Assembly (NCBI RefSeq): GCF_036492635.1
Contig: NZ_AP025305.1
Location: forward strand, 2,852,001 to 2,916,000
DNA length: 64,000 nt
Direction: 5' to 3'
Source: Aureibacter tunicatorum
GTDB lineage: Bacteria; Bacteroidota; Bacteroidia; Cytophagales; Cyclobacteriaceae
The stretch's first letter is position 1, and every line of letters begins with the position of its first letter. The position numbers and the translations under genes are program-made. Positions 15,338 to 24,115 of this stretch are shown piece after piece. The notes under the pieces are model-generated. The model did not search any database and had not been told where the DNA came from. It saw only the letters and a program-made list of their open reading frames with translations.

Positions 15338-18300
15338 TTATTTCGTCTTCTCAGCAACCCAGTTTTTTGCATTAACAAATGCTTCAATCCAAGGCGACAC
15401 TTCGTCGTTCAATCTATCTTGAGGATACTCAGCCCAGTTCCATGGGAAAATAGAACGCTCTAAGTGAGGCATCATCGCCAAATGTCTTCCATCAGCAGAG
15501 TGTATAGAAGCTACATTATAATCCGAGCCATTTGGATTAGCCGGATAAGCTTCATATCCATATTTACCAGAAATATTATACTGATCTTCAGCATATGGCA
15601 AACTAAACTTACCCTCGCCGTGAGCCACCCAAACACCAAGTCTCTGACCTGAAAGCGTTGACAACATCACTGAATCATTTTGAGGAATAGTCATGTTAAC
15701 AAATCCTGACTCAAATTTACCTGACTCATTATGAAGCATTTTTGGCTTTTGCTCATGATCTTTAGCAATCAAACCAAGCTCCTGCATCAACTGACATCCA
15801 TTACAAACTCCTAAGCTCAACGTATCTTCTCTCTTATAGAAATTATCAAGCGCTGCTTTTGCTTTTGGATTGTAAAGGAATGCTCCTGCCCAACCTTTAG
15901 CAGAACCTAACACATCAGAATTAGAGAATCCACCAACGAATACAATCATATTTACATCTTCAAGATTTTCTCTACCTGAGATCAAATCCGTCATATGCAC
16001 GTCTTTCACGTCAAATCCTGCCAAATGCAAAGAATAAGCCATTTCACGATCGCCGTTCACACCTTTTTCTCTGATAATAGCCGCTTTAACTCCAGATTTT
16101 TCTTTTCTGTCCGCATCAATACCATATTGACTTAACTGGCCAGTAAATTTCTCAGCGAAATTATACACTAATGGTTGCTTAGTGTAGTTCTCATATCTTT
16201 CAGTAGCAAGATCTTCTCTTGTTTGTTTTTTATCCAACAAGTAAGAAGTTCTGTACCATGCGTCTCTCAAGCTGTCGATTCCAAACTCGTATACTTCATC
16301 ACCTTTGCGAATCTTGATAAATGAGTCCTCCACAGGAATACCTATCATTTTGGCATCTACTCCTCTTTCAGCAAAGAATGTTTCCGCTTTTTTCTCATCA
16401 GCTACTTGAACGATCAATCCGCTATTTTCAGCAAATAACAATTTGATCAAATCATCTTCAGCGATAGCCGTAAGATCAATATCAAGACCAACATTTTGCT
16501 GAGGGAATGTCATTTCTGACAAAGCAGTGATTAATCCACCAGCAGAAATATCATGACCAGAAATCACATCACCTTGAGAAATCAAATCCTGAACAGCGTT
16601 AAACGTATTCTTGAAATAAGCTGTATCCTGAATAGTCGGAGCTTCATTACCCACTTTATTTACAACTTGAGCGAAAGTACTACCGCCAAGTTTATAAGCA
16701 TCTTTAGAAAGATCGATATAATAGATAGCCGAACCTTCAATATTTCTAACTACAGGAGAAACGATTTTTTTCAAATCCTCCACTTCAGCTACAGAAGAAA
16801 TAATCACTGTACCCGGAGAGTAAACCACATCATCTTTGTATTTTTGAGTCATAGACAATGAATCTTTACCTGTAGGAACATTTATTCCAAGCTCGCATGC
16901 AAAATCACTGATAGCTTCTACAGCATCATAAAGTCTTGCATCTTCACCTTCGTTCTTACAAGGCCACATCCAGTTAGCGCTTAATGACACACCTGAAAGT
17001 CTATGCGACAATGGAGCCCACACTAAGTTAGTCAAAGCTTCTGCAATAGAATTTCTTGAACCAGCTTTAGGATCAATCAATGCTGATACTGGTGAATGAC
17101 CGATAGATGTACCAATTGCTTTTTCACCTTTGAAGTCGATAGCCATAGCTCCAAGGTTATTCAATGGCAATTGAATAGGCCCACAAGTTTGTTGTTTTGC
17201 CACACGGCCTGTTACAGACCTGTCCACTTTGTTTGTTAACCAATCCTTACAAGCCACTGACTCTAATTGCAACACTTGAGTAAGGTATTCAGCTAGCTTA
17301 GATTTCTCATATTGTAGTTCACCAAAAGAAGCCTTTACAGAACTATCCTTCATGATAGTCTTTGGCGGCTTGCCAAACATATCTTCAAGTTGCAAGTCTA
17401 TTGGCTTCTCGCCTGTCTTTTCACTTTCAAATGTAAATTGATGATCACCAGTCGCTTCACCTACTACATAGAATGGAGCTCTTTCTCTTTCTGCTACTTT
17501 TTGAATAGTCTCAAGATCGCTCTCACGCATAACTAATCCCATACGCTCCTGAGACTCATTACCTGCGATTTCTTTACCTGATAATGTAGGATCACCTACA
17601 GGCAATTTATCAAGCTCAATCTTACCGCCTGTATCTTCCACTAGCTCAGAAAGACAATTCAAATGTCCACCAGCTCCATGATCGTGAATAGATACAATTG
17701 GGTTATGATCAGATTCAGCCATAGCTCTTACCGCATTGCATACCCTTTTTTGCATTTCAGGGTTGGATCTTTGAATGGCGTTAAGCTCAATAGAGTTATC
17801 AAACTCTCCTGTAGCTACTGAGGAAACAGCTCCTCCACCCATACCAATTCTATAATTATCACCACCCATGATGACAATCTTATCACCTGTTTCAGGTGTA
17901 TCTTTTAAGCTATCTTGCTTCTTAGCGAATCCAATACCACCCGCTTGCATGATAACTTTATCATATCCGTATTTTTTATCTCCTTCAAAATGCTCAAATG
18001 TAAGCACTGAACCAGTAATCAACGGCTGACCGAATTTATTCCCAAAATCACTCGCGCCATTAGATGCTTTGATTAGGATATCCATAGGCGTCTGATATAA
18101 CCAAGGACGTTCTTCCGTAGCTTGTTCCCAAGCTCTCTCTCTTTCAAGACGAGAATAAGACGTCATATAAACAGCTGTACCAGCCAAAGGAATAGAAGCT
18201 TTCCCTCCAGCCATACGGTCTCTGATCTCTCCTCCAGATCCAGTAGCTGCTCCATTAAATGGCTCAACTGTCGTCGGGAAATTGTGAGTTTCAGCTTTTA

Positions 18301-19027
18301 GCGAAAGAACTGTGTCAACATCTTTAGTCTCAAAGAAATCCGCTTTATCTTGTGTCTTCGGAGCGAATTGCTCAGCTCTAGGACCGTCGACAAAAGCAAC
18401 ATTGTCTTTGTATGCAGACACGATATGATTATGATTCTCTTTCGAAGTTTTTTTAATCAATTGGAAAAGAGAGCTTTCTTTTTCTTCTCCATCTATGATA
18501 AACTGTCCGTTGAAGATTTTATGACGGCAATGCTCAGAGTTCACTTGTGAGAAACCAAAAACTTCACTGTCAGTAAGTTTTCTTCCAACTTTTTCACTTA
18601 CGCCTTCCAAATAGGCTATTTCCTCATCGCTCAAAGCCAAGCCCTCTTGCGCATTATAAGCAGCAATATCTTCAATATAGATAACTGGTTCAGGCTTCTT
18701 GTCAATGGTAAACACCTCTTGGTTCAAGCCTTCATATTTTGCTTGAAGCATTGGGTCAAACTTGGCATCCTCATCCACTAATTCAAACTCCTCAATACGA
18801 ACGACACCCAAGATTCCCATATTCTGAGTTATTTCCACGGCATTTGTACTCCATGGAGTCAACATTTCTTTGCGAGGTCCGACAAAGACTCCCTCCACTG
18901 TATCTTGCTTGATTTGCTCAGCTTCGCCAAACAACCAGCTCAACTTTGACAAATTCTCTTCACCAATATTTTCCTTTGCATCCACTGCATAAAGCGTGTT
19001 GTTCACGCCTTTAAAGAATAAAATCAT
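15338..19027 (-). CDS. purL: Phosphoribosylformylglycinamidine synthase
   Basis: A 1229-residue single-chain PurL catalysing the glutamine-dependent fourth step of purine synthesis (FGAR to FGAM). The N-terminal PurS-like part, linker, two AIRS-like synthase halves and the C-terminal glutaminase are all present. Recognisable pieces are NSEHCRHKIFNG near 165, LKAETHNFPTTVEPFNGAATG near 245 with its GGEIRD continuation, and SIHDHGAGGHLNCLSELVED near 450. The glutaminase nucleophile lies in LGVCNGCQLM near 1074, with PHLERSIFPWNW near 1195. The length matches the long gammaproteobacterial/Bacteroidota form (about 1230-1295), so no separate purQ or purS is needed. It stands alone here, apart from other pur genes. 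Confidence 0.97.
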   Translation of the reverse strand: MILFFKGVNNTLYAVDAKENIGEENLSKLSWLFGEAEQIKQDTVEGVFVGPRKEMLTPWSTNAVEITQNMGILGVVRIEEFELVDEDAKFDPMLQAKYEGLNQEVFTIDKKPEPVIYIEDIAAYNAQEGLALSDEEIAYLEGVSEKVGRKLTDSEVFGFSQVNSEHCRHKIFNGQFIIDGEEKESSLFQLIKKTSKENHNHIVSAYKDNVAFVDGPRAEQFAPKTQDKADFFETKDVDTVLSLKAETHNFPTTVEPFNGAATGSGGEIRDRMAGGKASIPLAGTAVYMTSYSRLERERAWEQATEERPWLYQTPMDILIKASNGASDFGNKFGQPLITGSVLTFEHFEGDKKYGYDKVIMQAGGIGFAKKQDSLKDTPETGDKIVIMGGDNYRIGMGGGAVSSVATGEFDNSIELNAIQRSNPEMQKRVCNAVRAMAESDHNPIVSIHDHGAGGHLNCLSELVEDTGGKIELDKLPVGDPTLSGKEIAGNESQERMGLVMRESDLETIQKVAERERAPFYVVGEATGDHQFTFESEKTGEKPIDLQLEDMFGKPPKTIMKDSSVKASFGELQYEKSKLAEYLTQVLQLESVACKDWLTNKVDRSVTGRVAKQQTCGPIQLPLNNLGAMAIDFKGEKAIGTSIGHSPVSALIDPKAGSRNSIAEALTNLVWAPLSHRLSGVSLSANWMWPCKNEGEDARLYDAVEAISDFACELGINVPTGKDSLSMTQKYKDDVVYSPGTVIISSVAEVEDLKKIVSPVVRNIEGSAIYYIDLSKDAYKLGGSTFAQVVNKVGNEAPTIQDTAYFKNTFNAVQDLISQGDVISGHDISAGGLITALSEMTFPQQNVGLDIDLTAIAEDDLIKLLFAENSGLIVQVADEKKAETFFAERGVDAKMIGIPVEDSFIKIRKGDEVYEFGIDSLRDAWYRTSYLLDKKQTREDLATERYENYTKQPLVYNFAEKFTGQLSQYGIDADRKEKSGVKAAIIREKGVNGDREMAYSLHLAGFDVKDVHMTDLISGRENLEDVNMIVFVGGFSNSDVLGSAKGWAGAFLYNPKAKAALDNFYKREDTLSLGVCNGCQLMQELGLIAKDHEQKPKMLHNESGKFESGFVNMTIPQNDSVMLSTLSGQRLGVWVAHGEGKFSLPYAEDQYNISGKYGYEAYPANPNGSDYNVASIHSADGRHLAMMPHLERSIFPWNWAEYPQDRLNDEVSPWIEAFVNAKNWVAEKTK

Positions 19028-19265
19028 CAGAATTACGGGTTAGTAGGTTTAATTACTATCTTTATTTTACTGTAAAAATAGCTTTTTAAAATGTCATTTG
19101 AACAGTGTTTGTAAAAAAAATGATCTTCTAAAAACGACAAGCATCACAACCCTCTAATTTTCAACACTATAGACCTCCTGTCAAAATTGGAATATTCTTA
19201 CTACAGGCACACTATAAGCAATTATCAAATCGTTTAATCTGTGTACAATAAACACATGCATACTA

Positions 19266-20132
19266 ATGAAACATTTTTCAAAATATCTCAGTGGCATATT
19301 TTTAATCTTAGCGATGCTCTCATGCGACAAGCCTCACAAAGCTGAGAACATCAAAGTCACAAGCTTCAATATTCGCTATAGCGAAGCCCAAGACGGGCCG
19401 AATGATTGGATCCATAGACAACCCATCGTTTCACAATATTTACAAACTTCTCAAGCTGATATAATCGGCTTTCAAGAAGTATTGCAGGATCAAATGAACT
19501 TTCTGGTTGAAAATTTGGAGGGTTACGGCAGTTATGGAATAGGCAGAGACGATGGCAAAAAACAAGGTGAATACGCTCCGATTTTCTACAAACAAAGTCG
19601 TTTTAAGAAAATCAGCGAAGGCACATTTTGGCTTTCCGAGACTCCGGAAGATACTGCAAGTGTTGGCTGGGACGCTGCTTTATGCAGAATAGCTAGCTGG
19701 GTAAAGCTCAAAGACAAACAAACCGGCGACCCAATCTTAGCAATCAATACTCATTTTGACCATCAAGGAGAAATCGCACGGCAAAAAAGCGCCCAATTGT
19801 TAATGGACAAAGCCAGAGAAATCGTCGGGGATAACCCAGCAATTATCACAGGAGATTTCAATTTAACGCCTTCCGAAGCTCCATATAAAATCCTGACTTC
19901 CGAGACTGGCAATCAATTTTTTGACAGTTACTCAGTTGCTGAATCAAAAACATTAGGCAACAAGCAAACTTTCCATGCTTACGGCCATAAAGAAGGCGAG
20001 TTTTTTATCGACTTTATATTTATCAATAAGCATTTATCTGCTTTAGACTATCAAATTGATGAGGAGAGATCAGGCGACATATATATTTCCGATCATTATC
20101 CAATTTCAGCAACACTTGAAATTGTAAAATAA
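19266..20132 (+). CDS. Exported endonuclease/exonuclease/phosphatase-family lipoprotein
   Basis: A 288-residue EEP-fold hydrolase with a lipoprotein signal (FLILAMLSC, Cys20). Catalytic landmarks in order are VTSFNIRYSE near 31, IIGFQEVLQDQ near 67 (metal-binding Glu), NTHFDHQG near 160, ITGDFNLTPSE near 197 (Asp and Asn) and SDHYPIS near 275 (general base His). This subgroup of secreted Bacteroidota EEP proteins includes predicted phosphodiesterases and phosphatases acting outside the cytoplasm, so nucleic acid is not necessarily the substrate. The gene is isolated and shares a terminator with the convergent T9SS substrate. Confidence 0.88.
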   Translation: MKHFSKYLSGIFLILAMLSCDKPHKAENIKVTSFNIRYSEAQDGPNDWIHRQPIVSQYLQTSQADIIGFQEVLQDQMNFLVENLEGYGSYGIGRDDGKKQGEYAPIFYKQSRFKKISEGTFWLSETPEDTASVGWDAALCRIASWVKLKDKQTGDPILAINTHFDHQGEIARQKSAQLLMDKAREIVGDNPAIITGDFNLTPSEAPYKILTSETGNQFFDSYSVAESKTLGNKQTFHAYGHKEGEFFIDFIFINKHLSALDYQIDEERSGDIYISDHYPISATLEIVK

Positions 20133-20142
20133 TACGCACAAA

Positions 20143-20170
20143 AAAAACAGCAGAGATATCTGCTGTTTTT
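20143..20170. terminator. Bidirectional terminator
   Basis: AAAAACAGCAGA (20143-20154) and TCTGCTGTTTTT (20159-20170) form a perfect 12-bp stem with a GATA loop between convergent genes. Confidence 0.88.
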
Positions 20171-20197
20171 AAACAAGTAAATTTTTTCAGCAACTAA

Positions 20198-22945
20198 TTA
20201 AGGCTGAGAAATCATTCTAAGCACACGCACACTTTTTGATGATTTAACTTTCACAATATAAACCCCTGCTTTAACGCTAGTCGTCGAAATACGAGCTTGC
20301 TTTCGATTAACGTCTTCTGACAATAGCAACTGTCCATTCAATCCAAATATTTCAACAGTCGCAATAAGCTCATCGCTTTCAACCTCGATAAAATTCTTAA
20401 AAGGATTCGGACTAATCAAAATTCCATTTCCTTCTGCATTTCCAATACCAAGCAATGTATGATCCATTATATTCAAAACAATTTGCGACTGGCATCCATT
20501 GGCATCAACAATGTCAAACGCATGTTCGCCTTCAGCCAAGCCCGAAATCACCAAGTTGCCTTCTTTCACATGTTCGCTTGACGTTGAAATCACATATGGC
20601 TCAGCACCTCCACTAATTACAAATTCAACTTTTCCTTCGTTATTTTCAACATCCAAATGAGTTATTATATTATCAAATGCAAACTCAGGATCAGCAATTT
20701 GATCAATGGAGAAATCAAAATCGCCATACGGACCAAAAGCATCACTTACCGAAACACTTTGATCACCAGCTTCAAACTCCTCTTCGGAATCAAAAGAGCT
20801 ATCATTTCCATTGGACCAAGACAAGCTCAAATCATTCAAGTCAGCTGAACTGTTCGCTTTTTCAACTATTAATTTTGCTTTCCCTAAGTTACCACAAGCC
20901 ACTGAAGACAACACATCCACACCTTCGATATCATAATCGCCTTTAACTTTCACATTGAAATAAACAGAGTCCGCTGCTTGGCAAAGATTGTTTTCTATTT
21001 TATACAACAACTGATAATCTCCATTTTCAAAACCATTGTCGCTCGGGAATTGACCTCCATTCATATATGATAATAGATCGCCTTCGCCTGTTTCGCTCCA
21101 ATCAGTTACGATAATTTGCTGTCCTGTTTGGCTATTAGTCAATTCTCTTTGTGAAGCTGGAACACTCAAGTCCAACAAATTCTCATTCAATTCTTCATCA
21201 ATTTCTGATCTAAAAATCTCAAAATCGATCACATCACCTGCCACATCAATGTCTCCCCCAGCATGCAAAGTATTGTCATGCACTCTAACAATAAAATTCT
21301 GAGTCACTCCAGTGTTGTTCGTATAATTCTCGAAATAAGTGAATTCATATTCCGCTCTTTCAGCTGTCGAAATGTTTATTCTATCTCCTGACTGATTCAA
21401 CTCTGGGTTTTCAGTAAAATCCCAACCATTTTCGCTAATCTGCGTGCTAAAACTCATATTTTTGATAGGCACATCCGGAGAAAAGTTCATTTTGAATCTA
21501 AACAGATAACCATTATCACGTTGCACATTATCAGAAATTCTCAATCTCCAAATACCATTTACCGAACTTCCCGCTAGGTTAACAAAGTCCTCAGCGCTTT
21601 CAAACTCAGTAAACTCTTCATAGCTATTATCATAAGTTACTCCTCCTCCAACAAAATCCTCATTCCACAACTCTATCCCTTGCTGATCCTTCCAATAATA
21701 TGTATATCCATTCCCGCTTTGAGGATTGGCATTATCTTGATCTGTTTGATTACCGTTTTGATTAAAAAAATATGGCTCGCCAAAATAACTTCCATTTTGA
21801 TCATTAGGTAACAGCAAATTGATTGTTTCGCCATTAGGAGCTATCAAATCAATAGCCAAATCACCTACATACGAATGCTCAAGTTCTATTTCAACACTTT
21901 CCAAATCCCCAACTCCCATCGTATAGTCAGCGTCAAAGCAGTTGATCAAGGTTGAAGCGTAAATCTCAACACCTGTGCCATCTGGAATGAACACCTCTGA
22001 AGCATAAGCATAAGATTCACATTCTCCAGTTATATGTTCTTCGTTCATTGGTTGTTTGATAATTTCCAAATCCTCCCCTACGCAAACATCTATTTCAGAA
22101 TTAGGCAATGAAAATACTGGTTTCTGGTCTTTAACCACTATTTGCTGATTAACTGGGTTTGTACTAATACATTCGAATAGTTCCTCTGATCCGCTAGCTG
22201 TTCCAATATTTTGATCTTTGATAAACAACTCAATATTATATACGCCCGATTGATCAAAGATATGATTTATCTCATTCTCGCCTTTTTGGCCTGTCGAACT
22301 CCAGTTACCAAATCCAAAAAACCATACAAACTCGGAGTCATCATCGCTTTGCTCATAAGTATTATAATTGTTAATCGGATTCGTCGCATCAGCCTGATTC
22401 CCATAAATACCCTCAGCAGAAAATGTCAATTCATCACCCTTTGTGATAAATATTGGCTCACCCAAAACATACTCTTCTCCCGAAACAGCATCTCTTATAC
22501 TTGTAACGTTCGATTTAATACTTTTACAATTAAAAGTACAGTCTAAATTCAAATCGATACTCCCCCCGTTATTTGCATTGTTATTAGTTGTCCAAACAAT
22601 GGTGATGCATCCTGAAGGATCTTTAGATTTTACAAGAAAATTAACCATCTCATCTCCTTCAGCCAACACTTCTCCATTATCATCTTCCCCTGAGTAAAAT
22701 GACAAAGTGTTTGCACCTCCATCATTATCAAAAAAAGTATTAGCGGAAATCAAAGAATAGAATCCTGCGTTTTTCTCTTCAGGGCATACAGTGAATATGT
22801 ATTCATTATAATCCCCGTTTTCTCTGACTCCCGAGAGAGTTCCATTGCATGTATTGGCCTCGTAATCAATCAAAATATCAAAATTTTGAGATTTAGCCAA
22901 AAGACTCATAAGCATAACGCTCAATAGTAGTAGTGAATGTTTCAT
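20198..22945 (-). CDS. Type IX secreted surface protein with CUB-like, PKD and P-domain modules
   Basis: A 915-residue exported protein with a signal peptide at 1-19. In order it shows a CUB-like region (about 25-135), a PKD-like domain (about 145-260, with FVWFFGFGNWSSTG and HIFDQSGVYNIELFIKD), and a proprotein-convertase P-domain (about 305-490; VEIELEHSYVGDLAIDLIAP, then VNLAGSSVNGIWRLRISDN). Extra beta-sandwich repeats follow. A type-A T9SS C-terminal sorting domain covers about 838-915 (ISPNPFKNFIEVES, then SVKAGVYIVKVKSSKSVRVL). No protease catalytic domain is present, so the P-domain probably works as a carbohydrate- or protein-binding module. It is expected at the cell surface or released. 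It runs convergent with the EEP gene. Confidence 0.88.
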   Translation of the reverse strand: MKHSLLLLSVMLMSLLAKSQNFDILIDYEANTCNGTLSGVRENGDYNEYIFTVCPEEKNAGFYSLISANTFFDNDGGANTLSFYSGEDDNGEVLAEGDEMVNFLVKSKDPSGCITIVWTTNNNANNGGSIDLNLDCTFNCKSIKSNVTSIRDAVSGEEYVLGEPIFITKGDELTFSAEGIYGNQADATNPINNYNTYEQSDDDSEFVWFFGFGNWSSTGQKGENEINHIFDQSGVYNIELFIKDQNIGTASGSEELFECISTNPVNQQIVVKDQKPVFSLPNSEIDVCVGEDLEIIKQPMNEEHITGECESYAYASEVFIPDGTGVEIYASTLINCFDADYTMGVGDLESVEIELEHSYVGDLAIDLIAPNGETINLLLPNDQNGSYFGEPYFFNQNGNQTDQDNANPQSGNGYTYYWKDQQGIELWNEDFVGGGVTYDNSYEEFTEFESAEDFVNLAGSSVNGIWRLRISDNVQRDNGYLFRFKMNFSPDVPIKNMSFSTQISENGWDFTENPELNQSGDRINISTAERAEYEFTYFENYTNNTGVTQNFIVRVHDNTLHAGGDIDVAGDVIDFEIFRSEIDEELNENLLDLSVPASQRELTNSQTGQQIIVTDWSETGEGDLLSYMNGGQFPSDNGFENGDYQLLYKIENNLCQAADSVYFNVKVKGDYDIEGVDVLSSVACGNLGKAKLIVEKANSSADLNDLSLSWSNGNDSSFDSEEEFEAGDQSVSVSDAFGPYGDFDFSIDQIADPEFAFDNIITHLDVENNEGKVEFVISGGAEPYVISTSSEHVKEGNLVISGLAEGEHAFDIVDANGCQSQIVLNIMDHTLLGIGNAEGNGILISPNPFKNFIEVESDELIATVEIFGLNGQLLLSEDVNRKQARISTTSVKAGVYIVKVKSSKSVRVLRMISQP

Positions 22946-23350
22946 CTTTTGAAATTTGTTGTTTGAATCAATCCCTGAAATTAAATAATAATACTCAAAT
23001 ATATTTGTATTATTTTACTTTGAAATAATCAATAAAGATTTATTTTTGATACTATTTTGATAAATAAATTATTTTACAAGAATTCAACTCATGTTTATTA
23101 TTGAAAAAGTAAAAAATAATAAAAACAAACATTTCCCAACTAAATGCTTGCCAGTTAACTCTCAGTTATGTTAACATTCCACTCTTTTCAATAAAAACAT
23201 CACAACTTGATAAAATCATATTACACCCATTAAAAAGAAAGCTTGAAAATAGCTGTTCATATTGATTTGCAACATTGTGCCCTCCCTGTCTGTTGACATG
23301 ATGTGAGAGATGAGTTCAGCATAGGGAAAGATCAAAAATCAAAAAAGAAA
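22946..23350. other. 405-bp AT-rich intergenic region between divergent genes
   Basis: No gene is supported here. It holds the 5' regions of the T9SS substrate (minus) and the coiled-coil orphan (plus). CAAATATATTTG at 22996-23007 is a perfect palindrome that contains a TATATTTG -7 element on each strand, but no TTG box at proper spacing was found for either. Confidence 0.5.
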
Positions 23351-24046
23351 ATGTTTAACCAACATTCCAATGGTCTTTCCATACCGCCTCCTGAGCACGA
23401 CAAATTCCCACAAATATATCCGTCTGCGGATTTCAAACCGCCAACAGCCTCGATTTCTCTCGAAGAAGAAATGAAATATTGGGAAAGCCTATCCATTGAA
23501 GACCTTGACGACTTACTTTCTCAACTTCCCGAAGACAATCATGAAGTTTCGGAAGAAGAGTTGGAAAAAGAGCTGTTGGAAATAATTGGAGACGAGGATC
23601 TCTCAGAAGAAGACCTCATGATAATGGAGCTGGAGAAAGAACTCAAAGGCTCCGCAGAAGAATCCATTCCTGACTTAGATGATGAGTTCAAAACGATTGA
23701 AAGAGAAATACAACAACACCGAGCCTCCCAATTGCCCGAGTTAATCAAAGGCTTTAGAAAACAACGGAAATCCTTGCGAAAAGAAATCAAAGGCCTAAAA
23801 AGCATTAAGCAAAAAAATAATCCTGAGCTTACTGGATTCTCTTCTCAAGACCGTCAAGCGCAGATAGATCAGGCAATTCGAGACTCAATGAAGAACTTCG
23901 ATGAATTAGGGAGAATAAAAACAGCTATGAAACAAGAGTTAAAAGCCTTAAAACAAAAAAAATCAAATTCATCAAAATGGGCTAAAAAGGCAAAAATGAT
24001 TGCAAAATCCATTAAAAACATAAGCTCCAGAAGCACAAGAGCTTAA
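23351..24046 (+). CDS. Charge-segregated coiled-coil protein, orphan
   Basis: A 231-residue protein from the ATG at 23351 (MFNQHSNGLSIPPPEHDKF); a GTG at 23303 is in frame but less likely. I do not recognise a family. It has three visible zones: a Pro/Ser-rich, probably disordered N-terminus (about 1-40); a strongly acidic helical stretch (about 45-125, repeated EEELEKELLE- and LEKELKG-type runs); and a basic, Lys-rich coiled coil (about 130-231) ending KNISSRSTRA. No signal peptide or membrane helix. Acid-then-base segregation suggests self-association or binding to a charged partner. The gene is isolated, divergent from the T9SS protein and convergent with the peptidase, with a terminator just downstream. 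Confidence 0.65.
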   Translation: MFNQHSNGLSIPPPEHDKFPQIYPSADFKPPTASISLEEEMKYWESLSIEDLDDLLSQLPEDNHEVSEEELEKELLEIIGDEDLSEEDLMIMELEKELKGSAEESIPDLDDEFKTIEREIQQHRASQLPELIKGFRKQRKSLRKEIKGLKSIKQKNNPELTGFSSQDRQAQIDQAIRDSMKNFDELGRIKTAMKQELKALKQKKSNSSKWAKKAKMIAKSIKNISSRSTRA

Positions 24047-24060
24047 TTAAAAATAAAAAA

Positions 24061-24092
24061 CGCTCTTCTCGTATTTAAAAACGAAAAGAGCG
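24061..24092. terminator. Bidirectional terminator
   Basis: CGCTCTTCTCGT (24061-24072) pairs with ACGAAAAGAGCG (24081-24092), one mismatch, 8-nt loop, between convergent genes, with A-rich and T-rich flanks. Confidence 0.75.
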
Positions 24093-24115
24093 CTTAGACT
24101 CTTAAATAAAATTTA

